Assembly: GCF_009192765.1 (NCBI RefSeq)
Contig: NZ_VOHQ01000002.1
Coordinates: 558,001-622,000, forward strand
From: Agriterribacter humi
Lineage (GTDB): Bacteria; Bacteroidota; Bacteroidia; Chitinophagales; Chitinophagaceae
Reading direction: 5' to 3'
Length of the DNA stretch: 64,000 nt
Shown here: piece by piece, positions 16,557 through 26,632 of the stretch
Position numbering within the stretch: the stretch's first letter is position 1
Layout: every line of letters starts with the position of its first letter
Made by a program: the position numbers and the translations under genes
Notes under the pieces: model-generated
What the model saw: only the letters and a program-made list of their open reading frames with translations
What the model was told of the DNA's origin: nothing
Database searches by the model: none

Positions 16557-19547
16557 TTATTGCTCCGATATTTCCAACAGCCACCCTTTTCCTTTTTCTA
16601 CCGGTATTGTATCCGTTGCATTAAAAGTTCCCGCTTTTTGAAAGTTACTGATATCAGGCGCTATAATTCGCGCTTTTGCTGCATCTATTCCCAGTTTTTT
16701 CCAATCAATGTTCAGTGTGATCTTTGTATCAGTACTATCCCAGCTTGCAATGGAAACCAGCGCCGATCTCTCCTTTTGATATACGGTAGCCAGCACATTT
16801 ATGTTGCTGGTGGTTACGGGGCAGTTGTCGCTCCAGTAACCGATCATCCTGGCGCCCGTCATCCCAAACGAATCCCATATTTTCCAAATTCCACCTGGGT
16901 TGTTACCATCATAAGGCATACGGTTGGTCATTCCATATACCATTCCCCGCCAGGGATTACCGCCTTTTTCGAGCATTTCACCCATCAACCCAAACGGTAT
17001 GCCGCTAACCTCTGTAAGAAAGAAATCCGGGCCGTTGTTTTCATAATCGAAATACTCGCCAAACCATAGCCGGTTGATATAGGGGAAATGTTCAAGGTAC
17101 AGGTTGGCGCTGTTATTATAGCCATCGCGTTTATTGAACTGGTTGGCAGAATGCAGGTCAATAATACCGGGATGACCGTTTTGGGTAAGCACACGTTTAA
17201 TGCGTTTCATTGTAACGCGGTCGAACGCCACATCATCAAGATATATACCATCAATACCTACATTGTTCACCAGCCAGTTCATTCCCTCTACATAATAGTT
17301 GTGCCAGCGGCTCATGCCACTGTTGATGATGGCCGCGTCTTTTATTTTCGGTACAAACCATGCGTCTATATAGTCATCTCCCAGGTGCTCCTGCAGCCAG
17401 CTATAACCTCCGCCCTGGCCGGGTGAGTATATTTCATGCCCGAGACTCCGCATGGGGAATGTTTCATAAGCCCTGTTCGACAACTCCCTTACAGTATTGT
17501 AGATCTTTACTTTTAATCCTTTGTCATGCGCTTCATCAATATAGGCTTTCATCTTCTTCCATTCAATAAACGGGTAATTGATCCATGGGTTGATGGCATT
17601 GGCGTGATGGATATTGATGACCGAGGCGCCTGCCGCTTTAACTGTATCAATGGGATCATATTTATGGTAAAAACGGGTTTGCCACTGAAAATCGGTATTG
17701 ACAGGATGAAAGGGTGTAATGAGCAACGTAAAGTTGAAGAAAAGTGAATCGCCTTTCTTCATGAATCGCTCACCGGAGTAATTCTTTACATTTACGCTAT
17801 TGCCTTCTTCTGTTATATTGATGCCGCCTTTGTTGTCGTTACCCCACGATGCTGGCAGGAGCAAAGGCTTTTGTAAATAAAAATTAGTATTTAAAGGACG
17901 TGTATATTTTTCATCGCGTAAACTGTATTGAAGCCCCATATTTACATTGCCGATCCACGCGCCGTCCTGGTTTTTGTGGGCAACATCCCATTTCCATGAA
18001 AAGGAACCGGGCCGGTAGCCGCCTTTTTGCCCCAATCCCATCATATATTTTGATGCATCTTTGGTAAATGGCAGTACCATTGCTATATCTTTCAGGCTGA
18101 TGTCGTTCACCGCGGTAAGCTTCACCGCGTACATTACAAAACCATCAAACTCCATTGTGGCGGTAACTTCTTTTTTTAGATCAGCATTATAACTTTCCGC
18201 CTGCCAGCTAACAGTGCCGGGCTCTTTTTTTACAAATTGTAATCCCTTGTCTTTCCATGCCATTGCATTTGAAGCGCCCTGTTTGGTAGCATTAAATTGT
18301 ACAGGACCCGTGAAGATGCGGGAAGGCTTTGTAGTATACCCGGTCATTTCTTTTGTGAAAAAAGATAAAATCTGCAACGGGAACCCATTGTCTCCAATGT
18401 AGATCCTTCTTCCAAGCAGGTCTATGCTTCTTTTGTTCACCTTTAACGATATATAGGGCGCTATCACCGCATTTTCCTGTGCCATGGTTGAATTGAGCCA
18501 GTGCAGCCTTGTCTGCAATGCCGGGTTACTGATACCACCGTCTTCCAGGATATTGCCGGAAACTTCAATCTCCAATGAAACGGTTACCGGCGGATTGCCT
18601 TTACTGTTAATGATCGCCCTGCCTTTGTATTTACCTGCCGCAGCGGATGGCGGAATAGTCACCAGGCACCAGAGTGACTGAATATTGCCTTTAGCAACAG
18701 CAGGGTGCAGATTAAAGGACTTGCCATCATAGCGCATGCCTGAGGTATTGAGGCATGAAATATATTTTGCAGCAATGGTATTACCCTTGCTGTTTTTTAA
18801 GTCGGAAAAATTTACAGTAATATTTTCGATGTTTTTTATCGCGAAGAGCGCCAGTTGAAAACTATAATATTCTCCCCTGTCTGCTTTGCCTGAAAAACGA
18901 TCAGCGGGTCCTTTTTGGATCCAGCGGTAGGGTAGGCTGGTATTCATTCTTACGGGCAGAGACCGGTCTTCCGGAAAGACGATAAATGCTTTGGATTTGT
19001 TTTTTTGAACCAGGTCATTGGTCTCTTTTTCTGTGGCAGTCACTTCCATCGGGTAGTTGCTGTTGAATGCATTGATGCTTTGCATTTCAGTTGCCACCGC
19101 ATTTGCCTGCATATCATATTGAATAGCTGAACGCCAGTTTGCAGATGCCGTTTCTGCAGATGGTAAGTAAACGCCTTTCGGGTAGTTAGCCCGGCCTTCA
19201 TTTTTGTAGGGCATATAATATACATAGTAGTCACCCTTGCCGGATACCGGTTCAAAATATACTTCACCTGATGCGGAAGAAATATTTTTAGTGGTTACGT
19301 TTAATATTGCTTTGTGTGATCGTACATCTTCCACTATCACTTTTTTATCTGCGGGGTCCTTATCTCTCCTGCGCCAGGGGATTACAACTTTTGCAATATT
19401 CCCTTCCCCGGTAAATGCTACCAGCACACGATGATTGCCTAAGGAATCCGGATCCCATGCATTATTTGAATGGGTATACTTTAATTCCTGGGCAGACAAG
19501 CCACACAGTAAGCAGCAAAATGAAATGCAGCATATCAATGTTTTCAT
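16557..19547 (-). CDS. large secreted putative glycoside hydrolase (DUF6067/GH123-like architecture)
   Basis: A 996-residue exported protein with a signal peptide ending GLSAQ. The N-terminal half is beta-rich. The second half looks like a TIM-barrel glycosidase: NYPFIEWKKMKAYIDEAHDK, LKVKIYNTVREL, then GIDGIYLDDVAFDR, where the paired Asp on a beta-strand end is typical of a catalytic site, and HPGIIDLHSANQF further on. A family resembling DUF6067 or GH123-like proteins is my best recollection, not a verified match; the substrate is unknown. The gene is 56 bases downstream of cysC on the transcript-opposed side and is divergent from the ECF sigma gene at 19736, with a 188-base shared upstream region. 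It is probably part of the glycan module. Confidence 0.7.
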   Translation of the reverse strand: MKTLICCISFCCLLCGLSAQELKYTHSNNAWDPDSLGNHRVLVAFTGEGNIAKVVIPWRRRDKDPADKKVIVEDVRSHKAILNVTTKNISSASGEVYFEPVSGKGDYYVYYMPYKNEGRANYPKGVYLPSAETASANWRSAIQYDMQANAVATEMQSINAFNSNYPMEVTATEKETNDLVQKNKSKAFIVFPEDRSLPVRMNTSLPYRWIQKGPADRFSGKADRGEYYSFQLALFAIKNIENITVNFSDLKNSKGNTIAAKYISCLNTSGMRYDGKSFNLHPAVAKGNIQSLWCLVTIPPSAAAGKYKGRAIINSKGNPPVTVSLEIEVSGNILEDGGISNPALQTRLHWLNSTMAQENAVIAPYISLKVNKRSIDLLGRRIYIGDNGFPLQILSFFTKEMTGYTTKPSRIFTGPVQFNATKQGASNAMAWKDKGLQFVKKEPGTVSWQAESYNADLKKEVTATMEFDGFVMYAVKLTAVNDISLKDIAMVLPFTKDASKYMMGLGQKGGYRPGSFSWKWDVAHKNQDGAWIGNVNMGLQYSLRDEKYTRPLNTNFYLQKPLLLPASWGNDNKGGINITEEGNSVNVKNYSGERFMKKGDSLFFNFTLLITPFHPVNTDFQWQTRFYHKYDPIDTVKAAGASVINIHHANAINPWINYPFIEWKKMKAYIDEAHDKGLKVKIYNTVRELSNRAYETFPMRSLGHEIYSPGQGGGYSWLQEHLGDDYIDAWFVPKIKDAAIINSGMSRWHNYYVEGMNWLVNNVGIDGIYLDDVAFDRVTMKRIKRVLTQNGHPGIIDLHSANQFNKRDGYNNSANLYLEHFPYINRLWFGEYFDYENNGPDFFLTEVSGIPFGLMGEMLEKGGNPWRGMVYGMTNRMPYDGNNPGGIWKIWDSFGMTGARMIGYWSDNCPVTTSNINVLATVYQKERSALVSIASWDSTDTKITLNIDWKKLGIDAAKARIIAPDISNFQKAGTFNATDTIPVEKGKGWLLEISEQ

Positions 19548-19735
19548 CTGTTAAATACTTATTACGATTTTTGGTATTGAAGAATAAATATAACAGAATA
19601 AAATAACTCAGATGCGTCGCAAACGATTGTGTGATTTCTTCCTTGAAGGGATAAAAGTGACGGGAAGTATTGACTGATTGATTAACTTTATGCTAATTAA
19701 TCATGATGTGATGTGCGGCTGAAAGCGATCTTTTA

Positions 19736-20353
19736 ATGAGAAATGATGTTCCGATAAACTACTGCTGGCAGGCTTTCGTTCTCAACGAAAGCCGGGATGC
19801 TTATTATGAGCTATACCGGCATTATTATGCTTATCTCAGCTACATAGGACTAAAGAAAGGGTTCAGCACGGAGGTGGTGAAGGATACAATCAATGATGTG
19901 TTTTTATATTTATGGGAAAAGCGCAGGTCGCTTCAGCATATTCATCATCCCCACAATTACCTGCTCACTTTTTTTCACCGCAGTATCATTAATGGCATGC
20001 GCCCTGCCAACGTTCTGATAGAAGATATTAACGAAGAATGTAAAGATGAATACGAAGGATTTGCGGAACCATCTTTTGAGCAGGACCTGCTGGATAAGGA
20101 AAGCCAGGAAAGATTGTCTGCTCTCGTGAACCGGCATCTGAACTATCTTCCCCGGCAGCAGCGCGAAATCATGTACCAGAAATTCTATCTCGGGCTTTCG
20201 TATGCCGAGATAGCCAGCGCTAACAAGATTTCCATTAATACGGTTTATAATACCGTGTATGCTGCCATGCAAAAGCTCCGGACTTCTATTCCAACCAGTG
20301 CCGTTGCTTCACTTATTTCCCTTTTTGCAGTACTTCATTTATTTTTTTCTTAA
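19736..20353 (+). CDS. ECF sigma factor, FecI-like
   Basis: A 205-residue RNA polymerase sigma-70 factor of the extracytoplasmic type. Region 2 spans about residues 15-85 (DTINDVFLYLWEKRRSL), and region 4 spans about 115-175 (LPRQQREIMYQKFYLGLSYA, then ISINTVYNTVYAAMQKLR). The protein ends in a short hydrophobic tail (SLISLFAVLHLFFS), which is unusual for a soluble sigma factor and might hold it at the membrane. FecR and SusC genes follow in the same direction, the standard arrangement by which substrate import through SusC signals via FecR to release the sigma factor, which then transcribes the uptake genes. Confidence 0.94.
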   Translation: MRNDVPINYCWQAFVLNESRDAYYELYRHYYAYLSYIGLKKGFSTEVVKDTINDVFLYLWEKRRSLQHIHHPHNYLLTFFHRSIINGMRPANVLIEDINEECKDEYEGFAEPSFEQDLLDKESQERLSALVNRHLNYLPRQQREIMYQKFYLGLSYAEIASANKISINTVYNTVYAAMQKLRTSIPTSAVASLISLFAVLHLFFS

Positions 20354-20405
20354 AAAGACTAGTGAAAATTTCCGGTTCTTCGCTCTATTAAAAAAAGAAG
20401 CGATC

Positions 20406-21482
20406 ATGCTGCATCAAAATGATGAAGAGCTGCTGGCGGATGAAAGTTTTATCAATTATTGCCTCAAACGCAATGAAGCGGATATGCACGCGTGGATGAA
20501 AATAGTTCGGGATAATCCCGGAGCTGCTGCCCATATAGAAGAATTGCGTACGCTGGTGATCCTAACCAGCAAGGGCGTACAAAATATTGAACTGAAAAGC
20601 CAGATTGCTAAACTGGGAAGAAGAATTGAGCTCGCAGAAGAAACCGTTGCTTCGGTAAGTCCTGTTTTGGGAACCCGCTCCATTAGCCGGAAACTGATGG
20701 TGGCAGCGGCCTGCTTTTTGCTTATTGCAGCAACCACAATCTATTATTTTGTAAGCAGCAGCAATTCCTCAACTTCTTACCGGTCTTCTTATATTACTCA
20801 ACCTGCGGAAAAGAAATCTCTTGTTCTTTCAGATGGCACCAAAGTGATCCTGAATGCAGATAGCAAGCTTTCCATAGCTCCTGATTTTGGGAACGGGGAA
20901 CGCAGCGTGCAGTTGGATGGTGAGGCGTTTTTTGATGTGGCGCATAATGCTTCAAAGCCGTTTGTTGTTCATACTACCCGCATGGATATAAAAGTACTGG
21001 GTACGGCTTTTAACGTGAAGGCTTATGAAACTGACGATTTGTTTGAAACGGCTCTGATCAGGGGTAGTGTTGAGCTTTCTCTGAAGAAAGAGCAAAAAAC
21101 GATCATGCTTCACCCCAATGAAAAATATGTGCTTCGTGAAGTGCAGCCGCAGGTAGCATCATCGGTGGAAAGTACTACCAGCAGGGAAATACATGGTGAA
21201 GGATTACTGCCTGTTAAGATTGACAAGGTTGATACTTCTATCGTTGAAGTTTCATGGACGGAAAATAAGATTGCCTTTGTAGATGAACCATTTGCACAGG
21301 TAGTAAAAAAGCTGGAACGGTGGTATGGAGTGCCCATTATAGTGAATGATGGTGTGCTGCTGGAAAATCTCTACACAGGATCATTCAGAAATGAATCCAT
21401 TGAAGATGTGCTGTCTGCCCTTCAGTTTTCCAAACCCTTTACGTACAAAAAAGAAAACGATGTGATTAGAATTTCCAAATAA
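20406..21482 (+). CDS. FecR-family anti-sigma factor
   Basis: A 358-residue single-pass inner-membrane regulator. The cytoplasmic N-terminus (about residues 1-92) would bind the sigma factor, LMVAAACFLLIAATTIYYFV is the membrane helix, and the periplasmic part has the FecR domain (LSDGTKVILNADSKL ... FFDVAHNASKPFVVHT, then KVLGTAFNVKAY) and a C-terminal STN-like segment. The ATG at 20406 is preferred; upstream in-frame sequence overlaps the sigma gene and encodes no plausible protein. It relays the state of the TonB-linked receptor encoded next to the ECF sigma factor. Confidence 0.93.
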   Translation: MLHQNDEELLADESFINYCLKRNEADMHAWMKIVRDNPGAAAHIEELRTLVILTSKGVQNIELKSQIAKLGRRIELAEETVASVSPVLGTRSISRKLMVAAACFLLIAATTIYYFVSSSNSSTSYRSSYITQPAEKKSLVLSDGTKVILNADSKLSIAPDFGNGERSVQLDGEAFFDVAHNASKPFVVHTTRMDIKVLGTAFNVKAYETDDLFETALIRGSVELSLKKEQKTIMLHPNEKYVLREVQPQVASSVESTTSREIHGEGLLPVKIDKVDTSIVEVSWTENKIAFVDEPFAQVVKKLERWYGVPIIVNDGVLLENLYTGSFRNESIEDVLSALQFSKPFTYKKENDVIRISK

Positions 21483-21523
21483 TAAGGAGGATGGTGACAC
21501 ATCCCCCTCGATAACGGCTGTAA

Positions 21524-21562
21524 GGACCAAGCCTCTCGCATGAAACAACTGGTCCCTTTTTT
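21524..21562 (+). terminator. hairpin with T-run between fecR and susC
   Basis: ggacca (21524-21529) pairs with tggtcc (21550-21555) and is followed by cttttttt-like sequence. A second small stem, ggatg/catcc, lies at 21489-21504. This could partly end the sigma-fecR transcript or regulate entry into susC. Confidence 0.5.
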
Positions 21563-21582
21563 AACCGAAACATATCTAAGGT

Positions 21583-24500
21583 ATGACAAAAAAGGCTATT
21601 GACCCCAAACACCCGCCGCGCCCGGTACTAAAGGCGTTGATGCTTATGAACGGTATCACATTATTTCTTCTGGCGCTTACCCTGCATGTGTCTGCAAAGG
21701 GGATTGCGCAGAATAAGATCAGTCTGGAAGCTAACAATATACCGCTTGCAGAAGCCTTAAAGCAAATTGAGAACAACACGTTCTTTCGATTTGTTTACAG
21801 CAGCGACCTGTTGCAGGACAAAACAGTAAAGACTGCAAAATTCAAAAGGGCAGGTTTGTCAAGGGTAATGGAATCACTGTTGAGCAATACCATGCTTACT
21901 TACAAGATGATAAATGACAGCCTGGTTACTATTGGCGAAAAAAAAGAAGGCATAGCGTACGAAAAAAGTGAAGAATTGGCCAATATAAAAGGGAGGGTTA
22001 CAGATGAGAAAGGCAATGCGCTTCCCGGTGTTTCGGTTTCGGTAACGGGTAGCAACCGCGGAACCATAGCCGATGAAAATGGAAATTTTTCTATAGATGC
22101 AAACCCGGGAGAAACCCTTGAATTCAGTATTGTAGGATATAAGACCTACACTGTAAAGCTGGGTAACGAAACATCATTAAATATTAAACTGGAACCCGAT
22201 GTTGCCGATTTAAACAGTGTGGTGGTAATAGGGTACGGCACTCAGAAAAAAGGTGATCTTACCGGCGCCATCACCAGCCTTAAAGCCAGCGATCTTACAT
22301 CAGGCGGTACCGTTAGTAATGCCGCGCAGGCGTTGCAGGGCAGGGCCGCAGGCGTAATGGTAGTGCAGAACTCAAAAGCTCCGGGCGGAAGCATGTCGGT
22401 TCGCGTACGTGGGGCCAATTCTATCAGCAGTACCAACGAGCCTTTATATGTTGTGGATGGCTTTGCCACGCTGAACGGTGCAGACCTGAACCCCAATGAT
22501 ATTGAGTCTATGGAAATTCTGAAGGATGCCTCCGCCACGGCTATTTACGGAGCCCGTGGCGCCAACGGTGTTATTATGATCACCACCAAACGGGGCAAAT
22601 CGGGCAAAGCTCAAATTACCTACAACGGTTATATCGGCTTGCAAAAAGTGAATAACCCGTTCGAAATGCTGAACGGCAGGCAGTATATGACACTGGCCAA
22701 TGACTTATACAAGGAAATTGACGGGCAGGCAAACCAGGAATACGGCGCTTATACACAATCGCAACTGCAGTCCGAAATAAATACAGACTGGATTAAAGAA
22801 GCCTCACGCCAGGGTGTGGTACAAAGCCACAACCTGCAGGTGCAGGGCGGAAACGAGAATACAAAAATTCTTACCAGTCTTGGTTATTTTAAACAGTCGG
22901 GTGTTTTAAAAAATACAGATTATTCAAGAATTTCCGCAAGGGTAAATGTAGATCAGAAGGTCAACGATTTTATCAAATCCGGCGTAACAATTTATGGACA
23001 GAGAGCCAATTCAAACATCCAGGATTATGGTGGAAATATTTTGCAGTCGAATGTGCTGTTGGGCATTCTTACCTACGATCCAACCGTGCCGGTATATAAC
23101 GCTGATGGCAGTTTTGGCAGACCTCCCGGAGGAAGAGGCGATAACCCGTTAGCCAACCTTGTAGGAAGGCAAAATGAAATGGTGCAGGACAGGTTCAACG
23201 GAAATGCATACCTCGAAATAAAACCCATACCCGAACTTACGGGCCGCGTTAACGCCGGCGCGGAGATCGCGCAATACCGTACCGGCAAGTATTTGCCCAA
23301 AAGCACTTACCAGGGAGGAATTGACGATGGGGTGGCCAGTTCTTCAGATTATACCTCTACACGACAGTTGTTCGATGCAACACTTACATATGCCAAAACG
23401 CTTAACGAAGTACATGCTTTCAGTGTGCTGGGAGGATATGCTTACGAAAAGACGGGCTTCGCTTTTAAATCCCTGGCTGTAAAAGGATTCTCAACCGATC
23501 TTTTCAGCTTTAACAATCTGGATGCCGCTTCTACGATCACAGGATCTAATTATTATAAACAGGAGAGTATTCTTATTTCCTTTTTTGGCAGGTTGAATTA
23601 CAGCTTCAACGATAAATACCTTTTTACGTTTACCATGAGGCGCGATGGATCTTCGCGTTTTGGTGCCGATCACCGTTGGGGTAATTTTCCATCCGGCGCA
23701 TTTGCCTGGAGAATGGATAAAGAGGAATTTGTCAGGAACCTCAACCTGTTCTCAACATTGAAATTCCGGCTGGGCTATGGAAAAACCGGGAACGATCAGA
23801 TTGGTAACTACGCATCGTATGCTTTAATGGCAACTACGCGTTTAACATTTGATGGCAGCGCTAATACAGCGGGTACTCATTTAAACCAATCGTCTCCCGA
23901 AAACAGCTCCTTAAAATGGGAAACCACCACGCAATACAATGCAGGTATTGATATGGGTTTCTTTAATTCGCGCTTAATGGTGACAGTAGATGGATATTAT
24001 AAAAAGACAACTGACCTGCTCATCAGCAAAAGCCTGCCCCTGTACTCAGGCTTTACATCGGGTCAAACCAATCTGGGCGCTGTTGAGAACAAGGGTATTG
24101 AATTTGAAATATCTTCCAAAAATATCACAAACCAAAATTTCACCTGGGATACCAAGCTAAACCTTGCAATAAACAGGAACAAAGTGCTTGATATTGGCGG
24201 GAAAGATATTTATTTGACATCTTCCAAACCCATGGGAACAGTATCTGAAGAACAGTTTGCAGTAATAAGGGAAGGACAACCCCTGGGTTCCTTGTTTGGT
24301 TACGTGTATTTAGGTGTGTTGCAGGCGGGAGAAACGTATGCGCCACAACCTGCTTCTGTAGCAGGGGATCCTAAATTCCAGGATATTTCAGGACCGGAAG
24401 GGAAACCCGATGGTAAAATAGACGCGAGTGACCGCGCCATCATCGGCTCCGCTAATCCTAAATTTATATATGGCGTTACCAATACTTTCAACTATAGAAA

Positions 24501-24987
24501 CTTTGATCTTGGCATATTTGTACATGGCTCGGTTGGCAACGACCTGTTGAACATGACCCGCATGAACCTGGAGTGGAACCGAACTACAGATGCTTTGAAC
24601 AGGTGGACGCCCGGCAATACCAATACCGATATACCGAGGAATGGTTTTTACTATATGAAGTCTGGCGGGTATATCAACTCTCATTTTATTGAGAATGCCT
24701 CTTTTTTAAGGTTGAGGAATATAACATTAGGCTATACGCTGAAAAATGTTTCAAAAGCGTTTAATTCTATACGCCTGTATGCAGCGGTGGAGAACCTGCT
24801 CACACTTACTCAATATTCAGGCTGGGATCCGGAAGTAGATACCAAAGGATATGAATCAGGTAATACGGGTACTACGGGTGCAGGGTCTGCAGGTGGCGGG
24901 CAAACGGCCAACGCCGGTGCTGGCATGGATTTTAATGCGTATCCTGCCATGCGCTCTTACACTTTTGGCCTGAGCATTAATTTTTAA
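21583..24987 (+). CDS. SusC/RagA-type TonB-dependent outer-membrane receptor with STN domain
   Basis: An 1134-residue outer-membrane importer. After an export signal (about residues 15-45) come an STN domain (about 45-100; IPLAEALKQIENNTFFRFVY), which marks receptors that signal through FecR, a carboxypeptidase-regulatory-like domain (about 130-210; IKGRVTDEKGNALPGVSVSV) and the plug with the SusC signature (DASATAIYGARGANGVIMIT). The 22-strand barrel occupies the rest and ends SYTFGLSINF, the usual aromatic C-terminus. With SusD it imports oligosaccharides. The STN domain fits the sigma/FecR genes just upstream. Substrate is unknown but is probably a product of the nearby glycosidases and sulfatases. 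Confidence 0.96.
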   Translation: MTKKAIDPKHPPRPVLKALMLMNGITLFLLALTLHVSAKGIAQNKISLEANNIPLAEALKQIENNTFFRFVYSSDLLQDKTVKTAKFKRAGLSRVMESLLSNTMLTYKMINDSLVTIGEKKEGIAYEKSEELANIKGRVTDEKGNALPGVSVSVTGSNRGTIADENGNFSIDANPGETLEFSIVGYKTYTVKLGNETSLNIKLEPDVADLNSVVVIGYGTQKKGDLTGAITSLKASDLTSGGTVSNAAQALQGRAAGVMVVQNSKAPGGSMSVRVRGANSISSTNEPLYVVDGFATLNGADLNPNDIESMEILKDASATAIYGARGANGVIMITTKRGKSGKAQITYNGYIGLQKVNNPFEMLNGRQYMTLANDLYKEIDGQANQEYGAYTQSQLQSEINTDWIKEASRQGVVQSHNLQVQGGNENTKILTSLGYFKQSGVLKNTDYSRISARVNVDQKVNDFIKSGVTIYGQRANSNIQDYGGNILQSNVLLGILTYDPTVPVYNADGSFGRPPGGRGDNPLANLVGRQNEMVQDRFNGNAYLEIKPIPELTGRVNAGAEIAQYRTGKYLPKSTYQGGIDDGVASSSDYTSTRQLFDATLTYAKTLNEVHAFSVLGGYAYEKTGFAFKSLAVKGFSTDLFSFNNLDAASTITGSNYYKQESILISFFGRLNYSFNDKYLFTFTMRRDGSSRFGADHRWGNFPSGAFAWRMDKEEFVRNLNLFSTLKFRLGYGKTGNDQIGNYASYALMATTRLTFDGSANTAGTHLNQSSPENSSLKWETTTQYNAGIDMGFFNSRLMVTVDGYYKKTTDLLISKSLPLYSGFTSGQTNLGAVENKGIEFEISSKNITNQNFTWDTKLNLAINRNKVLDIGGKDIYLTSSKPMGTVSEEQFAVIREGQPLGSLFGYVYLGVLQAGETYAPQPASVAGDPKFQDISGPEGKPDGKIDASDRAIIGSANPKFIYGVTNTFNYRNFDLGIFVHGSVGNDLLNMTRMNLEWNRTTDALNRWTPGNTNTDIPRNGFYYMKSGGYINSHFIENASFLRLRNITLGYTLKNVSKAFNSIRLYAAVENLLTLTQYSGWDPEVDTKGYESGNTGTTGAGSAGGGQTANAGAGMDFNAYPAMRSYTFGLSINF

Positions 24988-25023
24988 CCCGTATCATTTT
25001 CTCTTACATTAAAAATGTATTAA

Positions 25024-26553
25024 ATGAAATATTTGTCAATTATAAGTTTGCTGGTATTGGTTACAGGTTGTTCCAAGCTGGAACCCAAACTGTACAGCGA
25101 CCTTACTACAGCCAATGCTTATTCTACCGAAAGCGATATCAATGCGGCCTTAGTAGGCATCTATGCGGATCTCAATCCATATCCCGGCGATGCCTGGATG
25201 TATTATGCCGGTTACCTGGTGATGACTACCGATTACACAACCGATATGGGGTTTTCTACCGCCGCCGGCGACCCTACCAAACTGAGCAATTTTACTTATG
25301 ATGCCAATAACAGGTACATCAGGTACAACTGGCAGTATATGTATAATATAGTAAGTAATGCCAATTTATTGCTATCAAAAATTGAAGGTGTGCAGATGGA
25401 TGAAGTGAGGAAGAAAAGAATTATTGCCCAGGCTCGTTTTTTAAGGGCGCTGGCCTACAGGGACATTACAGATGCATGGGGTCCCGCTCCTTTATATACA
25501 ACGGTGATTCCTCCCGACCAAACCGCCAATGCACCTTTGGCTTCTGTTGCGGAAATTGATGAATTGATTATTGAAGATTGCAAATATGGCTTAGACAACC
25601 TTCCTGAAGCGTGGGATGAAAGCGAAGGCTTGTCTCGGGCCACAAAGGGCGCATGTGCTACCCTGTTAGGCAATGTATACATCAGGGCACACGATTATCA
25701 GAATGCCAAAACCTACGTTGATATGGTATTGGCGATGAAAGATGCAGGCATTTATCAGTTGAATTCCGACTTTAAAAACGTTTGGTCGGAAAGCAATAAG
25801 TTCGATAAGGGATTTATTTTCTGCATTCTGCACGAGCCCGGCATGAACGGGGGTGAAATTGCCAACCACTTTGGTCCGGAGGATCATAAAGAGGTAACCA
25901 ACAGGTGGCAATATTATGCTGTATCGCTTGAATTCTGGCGTAAGTATAACGACATGGATCCACGGAAACAATTTTTTTATTATAATTATGAGGGTGCATC
26001 TCCCCGTGATGAAAACACTACACATGGTTTTTACTATATGGTGCCGGCCCCAGGACAAACCACACCTCCCAGCGATACCGTTAAGCTGCTCAAAAATATA
26101 GCAACCAAAAAGTATTCGTATGAGATGGTCTCCAATTCTTACTATGATGGCCGAACAATAGCCATCTTCCGTATTGAAGATGTAATATTGTATAAAGCAG
26201 AAATTGAAAATGAACTCAACGGCCCCACCGCCGCCCTGCCTTATATAAACCAGATAAGAGCAAGAGCAGGTGCACCGGAATATGGCTCGGGTGGCGCGTT
26301 TCCTGCACCGGCATCTAAAGAAGAAATGGCGCAAAAGATATTAGATGAACGGGGTTATGAACTGGTGTTTGAATACAAAAGAAGACCCGATCTTATTCGC
26401 TTTGGTAAATACGAAGCAATCTGCAACGCCTATCTCACTTCGCGTGGATTAAACCCGGTGGTTACAGCAAACATGAAATATCTTCCATATCCTTTGCTGG
26501 ACGCGCAGCTTAACAGCGATATGGCAGCGGAAAATTTAAACAGGGTACCATAA
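25024..26553 (+). CDS. SusD/RagB-family outer-membrane lipoprotein
   Basis: A 509-residue surface glycan-binding lipoprotein that caps the SusC pore. The signal peptide ends at a lipobox with Cys16 (LVLVTGC). TPR-like helices bear the typical family segments KRIIAQARFLRALAYRDI and IRIEDVILYKAEIENELN-like, and the C-terminus has DERGYELVFEYKRRPDLIRF. It lies 36 bases after susC. A strong hairpin at 26582-26617 follows it. Confidence 0.95.
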   Translation: MKYLSIISLLVLVTGCSKLEPKLYSDLTTANAYSTESDINAALVGIYADLNPYPGDAWMYYAGYLVMTTDYTTDMGFSTAAGDPTKLSNFTYDANNRYIRYNWQYMYNIVSNANLLLSKIEGVQMDEVRKKRIIAQARFLRALAYRDITDAWGPAPLYTTVIPPDQTANAPLASVAEIDELIIEDCKYGLDNLPEAWDESEGLSRATKGACATLLGNVYIRAHDYQNAKTYVDMVLAMKDAGIYQLNSDFKNVWSESNKFDKGFIFCILHEPGMNGGEIANHFGPEDHKEVTNRWQYYAVSLEFWRKYNDMDPRKQFFYYNYEGASPRDENTTHGFYYMVPAPGQTTPPSDTVKLLKNIATKKYSYEMVSNSYYDGRTIAIFRIEDVILYKAEIENELNGPTAALPYINQIRARAGAPEYGSGGAFPAPASKEEMAQKILDERGYELVFEYKRRPDLIRFGKYEAICNAYLTSRGLNPVVTANMKYLPYPLLDAQLNSDMAAENLNRVP

Positions 26554-26581
26554 CAATTGCGTTCTAACATTAAATTTACCT

Positions 26582-26617
26582 GCCACCTGGTTCATCATCA
26601 TGCGCCAGGTGGCTTTT
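26582..26617 (+). terminator. intrinsic terminator after susD
   Basis: A perfect 9-bp GC-rich stem (gccacctgg / ccaggtggc) with a 14-base loop is followed by tttt. It lies between susD and the arylsulfotransferase gene, so readthrough or a separate promoter would be needed for the latter. Confidence 0.75.
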
Positions 26618-26632
26618 GCTTAAAGTTTTCAG

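Noticed and set aside
25666-26334. 222-codon frame antisense to susD
   Set aside because: The composition is that of a reverse-strand shadow, rich in Cys, Ile and Arg with no domain, and the susD frame is clearly real.
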